Assembly (NCBI GenBank): GCA_008828725.1
Contig: MEHQ01000099.1
Location: forward strand, 310,001 to 374,000
Length of the DNA stretch: 64,000 nucleotides
From: Saccharina japonica
Taxonomy: Eukaryota; Sar; Phaeophyceae; Laminariales; Laminariaceae
Reading direction: 5' to 3'
Shown here: positions 51,136-62,729 of the stretch, piece by piece
How the letters are laid out: each line of letters opens with the position of its first letter
Numbering within the stretch: the stretch's first letter is position 1
The notes under the pieces: model-generated
Databases searched by the model: none
What the model saw: only the letters and a program-made list of their open reading frames with translations
Told to the model about the DNA's origin: nothing
Position numbers and translations under genes: made by a program

Positions 51136-51884
51136 AAGATGGAAATGTAAGAGGCGTTTCTGCATTATAATATGCGTACCGAACGATCCATGTATTGCCG
51201 GCCCGAGCGGTACTATCGTACGAACGGCTTGTGGTGTAGGCTTTCTTCCACATGGATAACAGCGTTAAAAAAAATGACCATCGCAGACAGGGGGGGAGGG
51301 GTCACGCTAAATCCATATTGAAAAAAACGCTCGTTTCTGTTCTTCCTTTAATTTGTACCGGTACAGCACAGGCTTCTCAACCCTGTCGTCTATTGATAGT
51401 TTTGGCCTTTTCAGTAGGAGTGTGGTCTCGTTTTCTCGTTCTGTCGCATAACCTCGTTTGCACGGGAGATACGCCCACTCGAAAAAGCGTTACCCTTGTA
51501 CCAGGTACAGTAGACGGGAATGTACCTGTGATACAAGGCTCCCCTTCGGGAATATGGTTTGACCCGAAATATCGGGTGGTGTCGCAAGCTGAAAAGGGAG
51601 AGCACAGCAGGTGTTCATTCCTCGTATATATATAAAATATATCAGCTACGAGTCGTACCTAGCCACCGGGCAAAAACGAACAGCTAAAAAAAAAACTCTT
51701 GAAAGCCGAAGGTCAAAAAAAGTATGAAGCCACCGGGCAAGTAACCGGGCAAGTAGCACCCACCAGCCAAAACGACTTTATAGTTACTTCTGTACCCAAC
51801 CCGTCGCTATCGCGGGGTCCCAAACCGAAAAAAAAAAAAAAAAAACGGTCGGCCGGCACGGCTTATTGCGGGGGGGGGCATAAT

Positions 51885-52340
51885 AAATAGAGACCTACGG
51901 TAAAAACAAAAACCTACCAGGTACAGATTTACCCATTTTTACTAACAATAATTGGCCACATTTACTATGGTCCGTCATCCCGTAATAGTCGCTTCCCGGG
52001 GGTTCCGACTATCCAACTTAGTGGGTTTCCATAAATGTAGGAAGGATTGTTCAATGCATTTTTTGGGGGACTGGGCTCCCTCGGCTGAGGAGGGGGCTGA
52101 TTTGGCTGGCTTCGCTCGCCTGGCTCAAGTCGGCAAAAAGGTGGCTGGCCATCTCAACCGATCGCCATCGCGAGGTCTCGAACGGGGTAAAACTACTGTA
52201 GTATCAACAGTAGAGCGGCCAGTCAGCACGGCTTATTGTAGGGGACCATAGTAAATAGGACCTACGTTACACAAAAAAACTAGGATGTTTACCTGTTTTT
52301 ACTACCAATATTTGGTCCTATTTACAATGGTCCCCATAAT
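51885..52340. mobile_element. Two GGACCATAGTAAATAGG-family MITEs and a shared duplicated flank
   Basis: Copies lie at about 51,889-51,977 and 52,235-52,337. Each is followed by related sequence: TGGGTTTCCATA, GGGCTCCCTCGGC and GATTTGGCT-GGCTTCGCTCGCCTG occur after the first (52,020-52,140) and the second (52,385-52,510). MITE and flank therefore duplicated together. Confidence 0.6.
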
Positions 52341-52663
52341 GGTCGTTTCCGGGAGGGTGCCGACGTGCCGATTATACAATTTACTGGGTTTTCCATACCT
52401 GTATATAGACGGGAATGTTGAGTGCGGGGGGGGCGTTTTGTTTTGGGGGGCGGGGCTCCCTCGGCCGGGAAGGGCTGATTTGGCTCGCTTCGCTCGCCTG
52501 ACTTAAATCGGTAAGTCGGCGGGCCATGAGCTGGCTTCGCCAACCGACCAACCGACCAAAGTCAGCTAGTTAGTTGGCTAAAGGCAATTACGGATTAGTT
52601 ATTGGCGGTGAAATCCTGCTGAATCACAGCTCTAGTTCCAAAACAGTGAACACTTTGTCGATA

Positions 52664-52856
52664 TACAGCAGGGGGTCGGTCCCCCAAATAAGGCGGTGGT
52701 GTGCCAGATACAGCAAAATGACCGCCTTATAGAGGGAGGCCGACTTATTCATTCCAGGTTATGATGGCAATTCCCCAGTGGCGCCACGCGAATTCGACCG
52801 CCTTATATCGGGATACCGCCTTCCTGCGACCGCCTTATTGGGGGACCCCCACTGTA
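52664..52856. mobile_element. Tc1/mariner-type MITE with TA duplication
   Basis: TA-CAGCAGGGGGTCGGTCCCCC...ATAAGGCGG at the left pairs with CCGCCTTATTGGGGGACCCCC-ACTG-TA at the right. The element is 189 bases, with internal ACCGCCTTAT repeats. A CAG terminus with a TA target fits the pogo/Tc1-mariner group. Confidence 0.75.
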
Positions 52857-53764
52857 CTCGTACGCTACAAACCGTCTATGAGCAGGGTGGGCGCCCAGCA
52901 GTGCGGGTAGGATCATGCTACGCTGCCTGCGGCCGTGCCGTACGATTCCTTGCAGTGCAACTCGGTGCTGTCTCCACCTTAGTTTCATTTTGATCGAAAC
53001 CGACCATTTGTACTCGAATTTTGTGTCAAAAAGTCGGTATTTTTTTGTTTTCGCGGACATCACGGCGAGAGATCGAGTCGGAAAAACAAGCTGTATAGAA
53101 ATTTCCATATACTTTTTTTTTGCATACGCAGTGGTGTGTCAGGGTTAGTGCTCCCAATTTTTGTAGCCCAATTTGCAGCAATTCGCGAGATACGATTCTA
53201 GGAAGCATAAGCTTTTTTCGTTTTTTTGTCTGGCCCAGCTCGTACTCTGGCCTACTAATAATACGGAACACTGCGTAAAGCAGAAGCGGCGAAACAAACA
53301 AGAGAGCGAGGGGGTTATAATACAACAGGTACAAGGTACGGCGTTGTCCGTAAGTATAACGATTGCTTCAATATTGATGTTGAGAAAAGTCGTTTCCTGT
53401 GTTTAGCGGACAGACTGGTATGATATAACTCATCTACAACCAGGGGCATGCACTACGTATAAATGTATAAATACCAGCTGAGAAATACCTGGAATCACAA
53501 AACACAACTACACACGTATGTACGTACGGTACTTCGGATGTACCGCTTTGCTGAATGAAGCCGGGTGGATTCGGGCTGATGATGCCACAGATTCGAAACG
53601 GAATGGCAGCATGGCAGCAAGCAACGCCACCACAAAGAACAAGCGACAAAAACACACAGAACAACGAACCGAAACAATTAAGTCCAAAAAAGCAAAACAA
53701 AAGAAAAGAAAACAAGAGAAAACAACGGACGGTACGTAGCCGCTGCAAGTGCCCGATTGTTGTT

Positions 53765-54430
53765 ATTGCGGAGGACCATAATAAATAGGACCAAATGTTA
53801 TTTTTTTTGTGTTAGCGAAAATAGAGAAACACATTGTTTATTTGTTTACCGTAGGTCCTCCCTCGTTCGCGAAATTAATTAATTATACCCCCCACCACGA
53901 CCCTTCTATCATACAACGCCCTTTTTTTTATTTAATTAATACTAATTCAAGTCATTAATTAGTTTTCACCTTCGAAGGACACGATATCTATTATTTAATA
54001 TACTATGGTCCCTCCCGTAGTAGTGTTAGTAAGAGCACACGAACACCGAGTTGCAGATGGCACTATTACAGAGGACCATAGTAAATAGGACCGAATATTG
54101 TACGTAAATTGGGAAACGTATACGTTTTGTGTGTGTACCGTAGACCGTAGGTCCTCATTAGGGCCCATATTAACGAATACCTGGTATTAAATAAATTCAA
54201 TTTGGAAAAAAATAAAATTCAAATTCCTTTTTCATTGGTCAACACACGCACCAGCACCAAAGATGAGGATCTTGGGGAATAATCTTGGGTGGTGGTGCGG
54301 GTTCTGACCAATGATCTTGGGTGGTGGTGCGGGTTCTGACCAATAAAACGCGGATTTGATTTGATTTTTTTTCAAATTGTTTTTTTTTCTTCTTCGTTAA
54401 AACGGGCCCTTACTATGGTCCCCTGGAATA
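53765..54430. mobile_element. GGACCATAGTAAATAGG-family MITEs, one with a nested GGGCCC MITE
   Basis: A copy lies at about 53,770-53,864. A second begins GAGGACCATAGTAAATAGGA at 54,071. Its right end is split: a complete GGGCCC element occupies 54,161-54,409 with TTA on both sides, and ACTATGGTCCCC resumes at 54,412. The inserted copy has an internal tandem duplication of GATCTTGGGTGGTGGTGCGG. Confidence 0.8.
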
Positions 54431-54439
54431 GACCAAAAA

Positions 54440-56440
54440 CTATGCCCAAACAGGGGCGGTTGGTTTTATCAAAACCGTCAAGTGGAAGGGTGCAGCAGTG
54501 CGACTACTGTCTCAAGCGGAATGGTGATTCGATTTCAAAGGTTCAACAAGTTTGATTATCGCACGACCTAGCCGGACGAGAGATTGCTGGGTTCAACGTT
54601 GAGTAAGCGTTGATGTGTTGCTGTCTACCCCCCTACAGTAGATAAAAAAAACATGCCATAATACGTAAACGAGCTGAAACAAGTACAGGTGATGACTCAA
54701 ATACAAAACGGGCTGCGACAGCGTCACCAGCAGCGACGATCAGCTCGACAAGAAAAAAACGAGCGCAGGTAAGTAAGTCGACGTGACACGTGGTAATACC
54801 GCTATAATGTCATGCACGTGACACCACATTCGTATGAGGATATCAATATCACCGGATGGGGATCGAGAGATCGCCGCGAACGCGCGCATGGAAGGCGAAT
54901 TGTGAAATCTTCATCTATCGTAAGCGTGGGGACCGACATCTTCCTGCGCGGTTCGGCCGCGAAAGAAAGAAAGAAAGTACGAAAGCCTGTACAAAACACA
55001 GCACAACAGTACATACACACCTCAGACAGATAGATCATCTACAGATGGATCACCTAGATCATTTAGATCCTAACCTGCCGTTATGCGATGGTACGCAAGG
55101 ATCTGTACAGCAGTACAGATCCAACCCAGGAAACATGTGTTAGATCCTGCAGGTGTAACGGCTTGCGCCCGGCAGCACGGCCTGTAGATCCTTACAGATC
55201 AGGGATCTATCTGCCCTGAAATATCTAGATCATTGGGTGGGAATGATATATCTGATCTGTACGAGGTGTGCTGCCTTGAGAACAGCAGTACGATGACATT
55301 ATGCCAAGCGAGGCCGAAAGGCGAAAGCAGAGAAAAAAACTGTAACCCCCTTTAGATATACTTCGGAGTATACCACTGACACCTTAGGGGCATCAGATTG
55401 ACTCGTTGGGGGCATGAGTTGCAGAAAATGACCAATATAAGGAAAAACAAAAAGAGTAATATTTATATATTTCCAGCATGGGTCACACGAAGCGATGCTG
55501 GTCGCTACAAAGAAAAAGGTTGCCGAAAAAAAAAACTCACCAAAAGCAAGTGAGTCAATAAAACTACCAGGTACCAGGTACCAGGTATATACGTATCACC
55601 TGTGTTGCACTGCCCACAAAATAATCGTGATGTGGCCAAATCTACTTTCAGCAGTCGACAACTGGAACAACAAAACCCATGATTTTTTCCTGTGGGAAAA
55701 TATGCAATCCACCACTGCTCCATCAATATCGTCGATCCCAATATCTCCCGCCCCTCAAAAGACTCCCTGACGCACCTACAGCAGTGTGGCAAAGTGGCAG
55801 CCGATTCCGTGCCCTCTACGGTGCGCGACCTCGTCGCTGGAGTTTAAAAATGTGGTTCCAGGTCGTTTTTCTTGTACTGTAAACAAGTCATTTTCTACAG
55901 CTCAGAACGAATATTTTTCTCGAAAAATATGAATACGAGTACTCGTGTACAGCAGGAAATAAATGACTGCATTTTTGTACACGTTTCTTTGATTTTTGAG
56001 GCACACTTCTGAGGCCGATTACGCCGTCTGCAGGATCGATCCCGATATCTCCCGCCCCTGAAAACCTTCCTTGCATATATACACGGGCACAGGAAAAGTT
56101 CTGGGCGATTTCGTCCACGCCTTCCACCGCGACCTCGGCCGTGAAGATTGTCTAAACAGGCGACGTAATTGCTTCGACCGAAGCTGCTACCTGCTTCCAT
56201 CTGCGGGAAACTGAATTAATTCAACTCTAAGAGGATCAAGCACCATCAAGCTACCGAACAGGCTCTACCATTACTTGATTGAGTTCCTCTGCGTGTGGTG
56301 TGTCATTTGGAGGCTTCTGTGGGGAGCACGGTGTGTGTGAAAAGGGCCTTGTTTGGGGCTGATATTGACCCAACCCCGTTTTCCACAAATCAGGCGTTAT
56401 CTGCAAGTACTTTTTTCCTCACTTTGTGGGCAGTGCAACA
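54440..56440. other. No confident gene; ATC-rich and low-complexity repeats
   Basis: AGATCATCTACAG-type repeats occur at 55,025-55,080 and ACCAGGTACCAGGTACC at 55,565. A CCC(A/G)ATATCTCCCGCCCCT segment occurs at 55,738 and 56,040. A minus-strand frame at 55,895-56,200 has an R/G-rich stretch but no clean splice partner. Confidence 0.35.
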
Positions 56441-56454
56441 CAGGTGGTATACGT

Positions 56455-56615
56455 AGGCGCAATTCGCCGCGAGTCGACGAGGGAAAGAAATAAATCAAGG
56501 CACGAAACGTGGTGGGGAGAGGAGGGAGAAGCGCCTACTTTGTTACCCCGGCTCTGAGTTACGAATATGGGGAGGAGAGAGAAAAGAATGGGCGAAGAGA
56601 AAATATATGATGGAA
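56455..56615 (+). mobile_element. tRNA-derived SINE, 5'-truncated copy
   Basis: Starts in the body (GCGCAATTCGCCGCGAGTCG) and carries GACGAGGGAAAG, CAAGGCACGAAACGT, GGAGAAGCGCCTAC, TCTGAGTTACGA and GGGCGAAGAG. The tRNA head is missing, as in 5'-truncated retroinserts. Confidence 0.7.
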
Positions 56616-56984
56616 ACAAAAACGGTATGTATGATACGTATGTATACCTGGTACAGTACACAAGTTAGTATATACAGAGTGGGGTACCCACTTCAACACC
56701 GTCCCGCGTAAGACTTTTCGGGAGATAGGAGAAATCATAAGATCCGCCAAATAGAGTTGTCACGAAAACTAACCAAGTATACATATTTATAAGTGGAATT
56801 AGTATGAGATACTTTTTGCAGTATAAACGTCGTAGTAAAAGATAAGACCGCTTAGACAGCATTGTCACGGGGCGATCTTAAACTGGGTACCCCACTAACT
56901 CTGCAAGCAGCAGCAACAGACCGGAAGGGAGCGGGAGCCAACTCCCAAAACGGTACCTGGTATACCTGTATGTAAATAGTGTAT

Positions 56985-57135
56985 ACTGCTGTAGTATATA
57001 CCACTCTGATCCGGAAGATAATGATCGTTAGTGTATACTGTAGTATATACCACTCTGATCCGGAATATAATGATCGTTAGTGTATACTGTAGTATATACC
57101 ACTCTGATCCGGAATATAATGATCGTTTGTATACT
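56985..57135 (+). repeat. 51-bp minisatellite, about three units
   Basis: Units contain GTAGTATATACCACTCTGAT, CCGGAA(T/G)ATAATGATCGTTA and GTGTATACT. Confidence 0.85.
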
Positions 57136-57200
57136 AACATGTCACTGAAATGGAGCTTATATTTAGGACCAGAGTGGTATCAATAAGTAGTAATAGTACA

Positions 57201-57388
57201 CAGTAGTGGTCCCTCTATAGCGCCGGTTCTCTGCTATACGAGCGCCGGTGAAACCGCTTTGCACGATTTTCCGTTTCAACACTAAAACCTATGTGTTCCC
57301 CAATCCGGAGAAGCGCCGGTTGCCGCTGTATATAGCGCCGGTTTTTCCCGGTGGCACATAGCGGCACTATAAAGGGACCACTACTACA
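57201..57388. mobile_element. Tc1/mariner-like MITE (CAGTAGTGGTCCCT)
   Basis: CAGTAGTGGTCCCTCTATAG at the left pairs with CTATAAAGGGACCACTACTA at the right, with AGCGCCGGT repeats inside. The right end carries a few extra bases (ACAG). A related single end, GAGGGACCACTACTG, occurs at 59,098-59,112. Confidence 0.65.
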
Positions 57389-58009
57389 GCTGTATACCAG
57401 ATATAAAATATACCAGGTACGTACTCGTATAGAATATATACGAATACGTACTCTGTCCTCTGTCGGGATGTCGAAAATCGCACACTCGTAACAACCACTC
57501 GCAACGACCACGAAAAAAACACCGTGAGGAGCATGTGAGGATTGACCAATCAATGTGGTCGAAGTCTTCTCCTCTCAGCAGGTGCGTGAAAGAAAATTCC
57601 AGCCACGAGAAGACCATCAAAGATACGGCAACCTCGCAAACTCTCCCACAGCTGTCGACAAATAAATATTACACATACCGTATATTTTGTACATTGTCGC
57701 ATACCTGGTATATGATATTATACATGCGTGCGTACGCGTACTCTACCGCACTATTTGACATACACCCAGTAAATATATGAGTTTTTCGGCGGGATGCATG
57801 GGTCGGATTTCTCGACTGAAAAATAACGGATCGAAAAGGCTCTTTTTCAAACCGAACAAGAAAGACTGATTTTGTCTCGGATCGGAAACAGGCTTGTTCG
57901 ACCCACCTGCCTCCGACGGAACAATAGTTAGCCTTGCTAAACGAAAGGTTGCGAACCGAAAACCGAAGTCGTTTTTTCGGTTGTTTTATTCCCCGACGGA
58001 AAACTGACA

Positions 58010-58440
58010 TGTTTTTCGATTGCCCAAAACAACAAAACCGAAAAACAAGGACTGTTTTTTCTCCGGGCGGTAATTTGTATAACTATTCTCTACACCAATA
58101 CTGCCTACAATATCTGAATGGAAACCCCGAAAAATCTTTACCGAAACCTACCGACGGACACTTCCGGCGAAACAAACGAAAAACCGACCGAGTCATTTTC
58201 CGAGTCGGTTGACAGCCCTGGCCACGTAAGACCGTGACACCGTACGATCATATCGTGACATGATAACAACATATTCGCACCGAACCCTTCGGAATGATGA
58301 CCAATTGGCTGATTTCGCCGAGAGACCGACGGAAAAACCGACCTAAAAGTGCTCGATTCATTTTCGGTTCAGTTTCGGTTTGGTTTCGGTTCGGTTTCGG
58401 TTTGCAATAAAAACCGACCGAAACCGACGGCCTTTGCGAC
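58010..58440. repeat. CGGTTT-type simple repeat region
   Basis: Dense TTTCGGTT, CGGTTTGG and inverse AAACCGAA units from about 57,800 to 58,440. No coding frame survives. Confidence 0.65.
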
Positions 58441-59241
58441 AAAAAAAATAAAAGACGTGCACGTGCATAGCCATTTTATATTTTTGCTTCACAACCCTGT
58501 TTGTAAATCACACCACGAGTGCTACTAAAATAGTCTGGGGTTTGTAGGACGTCGAGGAGTATTGAATCTTAACATAGAAGGCGTGGTTGGTGTATAGGGG
58601 ATAGGGGATGAGCCTGCTACACCACATACACCACAAACTATACGTAGGTCATATGAATCAGATCAACATATAACATGTACGTACGCGAGATGAAAGCGTC
58701 ACACACAGCTTGCAAAGGTTAGTTTCAACGATATCACAGCAGTTGATATGATATCAACTATCAACTACTCGTAAAACAAATTGTTTACTGGCTGTACGAA
58801 CGTAGCCCACCATGGATTTGCTGCGGCGGGCCCTCGATTTGGTCGGCGTGGGATCAGGGTGAATTGGCAGGCCCTGCCGACGGCTAATTACACACCAGGT
58901 ACAGAGCAGTAACGGTCCGTCTACAGCAGTCCCGGTACATACTATAATAGATGCGCCACCTAACCATACCGGCACTAACGCAGCGACCTGCACGACTGAC
59001 TCCGCACACAGCCACACTGGGGAATCAATCCCATCTGTGCCACGCGATTTCACAGGCACAGATAGCGGGCAGCCGGGACCACTCAACAGGCACTGTAGAG
59101 GGACCACTACTGACCGCACCCCAGGGAGAGTTTGGGGGGTTCAGATCCAGGTGGGATCAGGGCGTTGTGGCATCAGGGTACCAAGCGGAAGCAGGGCGCA
59201 AGCTACGAGCCGGTAGTAGCGATGAATTTGAACGAGAATCA

Positions 59242-59700
59242 ACCCCCGGTGGTCTAGCGGTTAACCACGAAGACTGCCAAGGTTGATATCGAAGGCTCGA
59301 GTCTCCGTCTTTATGGAGATTTTTATATTCAACAGACACCAACTACTGCTGTTGTCGAGAGCGCCTATTATTAGCGTGGGTAGGTACAATTCGACCCGAG
59401 TCGACGAGGGAAGTAACAGAGTATTGCTGAAATTGTCTCCCGATCTAAATCAAGGCACCACAGAACTGGTATATCTCTAGGATGAAGAATCGGCACAGAC
59501 ACTGGGTGTGCTGGATGTCGACGGGTAGACGGGAGGGTTTAATGTGAAGAACACATACGTGTATAGAAAAGTGGGGAGATAGAGAACACACGTACAATAT
59601 TGGGGAGGGGGGAGAAGAGCCTACTATGTGACTCATCCCGGATTTGAGTTACGACTGAAGAGGAGGAGATATAAGAAGGGCGAAGACCACATCAGAGGGA
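59242..59700 (+). mobile_element. tRNA-derived SINE, copy with internal insertion
   Basis: The head CCCCCGGTGGTCTAGCGGTT and box B-like GGCTCGAGTCTC lead into the same body as the 50-kb copy (GAGAGCGCCTATTATTAGCG, GAGTCGACGAGGGAAG, CAAGGCACC, GGATTTGAGTTACGACT, GGGCGAAGA). About 120 extra bases lie between CAAGGCACC and GGGGAGGGGGGAGAAG. Confidence 0.75.
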
Positions 59701-60025
59701 TGAAAAAAAATAAGTTTGAAACGATACCGATAAACTAAAAAAAAAGGATTAATCGATATACCGAAGTATACGATTTTGATATTTGACGCATAGAACCATT
59801 CGTTGAGTGTGCGTGTAAAACACACGGGGATGTCAGGTGGATGAGGGGCGAAGACCACAGAGTGATGAAAAAAATAACTTAGAAACGATACCGATAAACT
59901 AAAAAACAATGATTAGTCGATATACCGAAGTATACAATTTTGATATTTGACGCATATGATAGAATCATACGTTAAGTGTGCGTGTAAAACACACGGGGAT
60001 GTCCGGTGGATGGAGGGCAGAAACA
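59700..60025 (+). repeat. 164-bp tandem duplication directly after the SINE
   Basis: ACGATACCGATAAACTAAAA begins at 59,721 and again at 59,885. The unit includes TCGATATACCGAAGTATAC, TTTGATATTTGACGCATA and ACACACGGGGATGTC. The SINE end GGGCGAAGACCACA is contained in both units, so the duplication arose after insertion. Confidence 0.82.
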
Positions 60026-61600
60026 CTTTCGATACGATAATAAATATCGAGACTTTAGATATGATATCCAACACTGCTGCTGCTGTACGAGTATACGTCC
60101 TACCGTGTTTTCTGCTGGTGTGTGTTTTGACCAATGAAAGAACACCCCGAAACATCAGTATTTGAGTACAGCAAGCAGTGTGTGAACAATAACGGAAAGA
60201 AGCTATACTGTCGACCAAGTGGTAAGCTCTACTTCTGTCATCCGGTGTACTATTACTATTGCATACGCAGAGCAAGCATGGTTGCGGTTGACTCGCAAGA
60301 AACAAAACAAGAAGCAGCATGCGGTTGTTGTTAGAGAAGTGACGCATCCGGTAGGCGAAGAGAATGCTGGTTGGCCATCCAAATTTTGGAGGGTCATAGC
60401 CTGTAGGGTTGGGGAACCGAATGGCGGAAACAACTGCGTAACTGTTTCTACATACTCGCATGCGTACGTACTGACTGCTGTGAGGTTTGTGGAGCGGTAC
60501 GTATTAAATCGTGAATATGAAAGTATGTAGGAGGCGTGGTTGGGGTAGGGAGGGGATAGGGGATGCATTTGTTGGACGTACTCGTTTACCGAGTGACAGT
60601 GGTGAGTGGCACCACAAGCAAGCATGGTTGAGGTGGCCCTTAGGAGAAGCGTCCCCGGACATGACGCATGTGACGGGCGTTGTGATAAGTGCTACGTAAG
60701 AGTGTCAGAGGGAGCAGAAAATACTGATGCTGCTGTGTGAGGATTGAAGGCTTAATCAAGGGTTCGCAGTTGGGACAAGTTTGTTTGGCGATTAGAACAT
60801 GGTGCATACTCGTATATACTGGATACTCACTTCAAAGCCAGGCAAGTTAGACGAAACGTGCACGATGCTCCAAGAGTCATCAATATACATTTCGGTCCGA
60901 TGGAACACGTGTTGCCTCTGCGTTGTGTATAACCAGCAAGCTGGTTGCACATATGATATGATTATCTCGGTGTCGCTTTCACAAATGAACGTCCCAATCG
61001 CCGTACCTCGCCTCCTTGTAGCTCGCTTGGCACAATATAGGTGTTGTTGGGTGTCTGTCCGTCTGGCGTTTGACCAGGCTACGCACATACTCGTGTTAAT
61101 AACGATGAGTATCTGGTGATCTTGATCAGATACATGATGTGATCTGATAATCTGTGACAAACATCTCTACGAAGACATGTTCTTGCGAGTGTTTTTGCGG
61201 TCAAGACTGATGAATTTTCAATTGAAGATCACAGAAAGAACTTCCTACATCATACCTCTGGTATACTACGAGCGAGTATTTTTTCGTTTTTCGTTGTCTG
61301 TATGAAACGTGTGTGGGCGGAAGCTATTACTCGGTGGAGAAAGGACTGCAACCGAAAAAACACATGGAGGCACTGCCTCGTTCGCGAGAAGAGCCGCAAC
61401 AGTACGCGTAGGACAGGAGGCTGTGCTTGGCGAAATGGACCACCTTGCTTACTCCGAGCTTTAGCATCAAACTTATTCGGAAAAGCAGACACACAGCTGG
61501 AGAGGTTCGCAGCTTTTGATTCGATCGATTCGAATCATACACAGAGGGCAATCAAACAAATACTGGAGTACGCAACACTGCCGCGTATCATCAGAAGTGC
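60025..61600. other. No gene seen
   Basis: A GAGGTTTGTGGAGCGGTA fragment of the 49.7-kb minisatellite lies at 60,483. Frames over 100 codons on both strands overlap and lack motifs. Confidence 0.35.
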
Positions 61601-61608
61601 AAGTATCA

Positions 61609-62723
61609 CCTCCAGAAACAGTCTCGGCAATAACTTTGCCGTCCACTCCGTCCCCACTCGCTGACATCTCTTCCTGCTAGCCAGATGAAGCAACGCGGCT
61701 GCCTGGGGGTTGCAGCTGCAGAGGTCGAGCAACGCACACAAGCATTGGGCAAACGGAGGGGTATCGTTGAGCAAAGCCAGCGCACAGAAGGCACATGCGC
61801 TTCGGCTTCAAATCACGCTCCGCTTCGATCATTCATTCATTCCTTCCATCCTTTCCTCCTCCTTTTGCCTGTGCGCTATCAAGCACAAACACACCCGGGG
61901 CGGAACTTCTCGGTTAGGCTGGGGAAATACGGACGGTATCTCAGCCTCGTAGGTCACGGAAGTATCGCACCTGTGGCTCAAACGATGATCCTTAACGAAG
62001 GTTCGGGCCACACCCTGGCTGATGCCTTGCTTGCCTTGCTGTATTCTAGACGCGTGGCACAAATCGCGCTGTGCTGTTGCCCTTCCCTAGACGAGGCGGG
62101 TTCTGCACTAACGGGCAGACCCAGCAACGAAGATTGCCGGCGAGGGGTGGAAGGGGGGGGGGGGTGGCTCCTCCCGAACTGAGGTTCTGCTGCAGATGCT
62201 TTTCCTAGGCGGCCGTTTGCTCCCTCTTGACGCTGGAGGTTTTCCTTGCAGCAAACCAACCTCCACCGTAAAAAGTGGCTGGCAGAGTCCCCGTAAATCA
62301 CACGCCACTTAGTTTGGAACTCCATTTTTTTTTTTCGCTTTTTTTTTCGGAAGATGTTTGTTTTCTGTCCCCACTCTCTTTCTGAGTTTGTGTGAGTGTC
62401 GCACAGGCACAGCAAGCAAGGTTTGCCCTAATAAAAAGCAAGGCATCGATTTGCGGTATCCCCGACCCCTTCTTTTACGTCGACTGGAGGGCGCTCTGCG
62501 CGACTTCCCGCCGGTTGTTCCGCCCTGGCAACCTGCAGGGAGACGCGGCCTTGCGTAGCACTCCCCTTCTGCGCCGGCGGCGGGAGCTGTGGGCGAGGTG
62601 GCTGAGCTCGATCTGAGGGTGCTCTCCTACATTTGATTTATCTTGTTTTTCAAGTTGGTTATCGGAAGGATCATTCATGGGGTGCTCGGCTTCCCGGCTG
62701 GGTGGCAGATCGCCAAGCGACAC
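61609..62723 (-). CDS. Possible exons of an unidentified minus-strand gene
   Basis: Three minus-strand stretches look coding. One opens with ATG at 62,723 (M-S-L-G-D-L-P-P-S-R-E-A-E-H-P) and runs about 80 codons through a polyArg tract. A second (about 62,235-61,990) reads E-N-L-Q-R-Q-E-G-A-N-G-R-L and S-L-L-G-L-P-V-S-A-E-P-A-S-S-R, but crosses a run of G/C that may hide a frame error. A third (about 61,795-61,609) is helical and hydrophobic, L-C-A-L-L-D-L-C-S-C-N-P-Q-A-A-A-L-L-H-L, ending L-F-L-E before GTGATA. Phases between them are not settled and no domain is recognised. A plus-strand frame at 62,401-62,616 is a competing reading. Confidence 0.28.
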
Positions 62724-62729
62724 GCTTCA

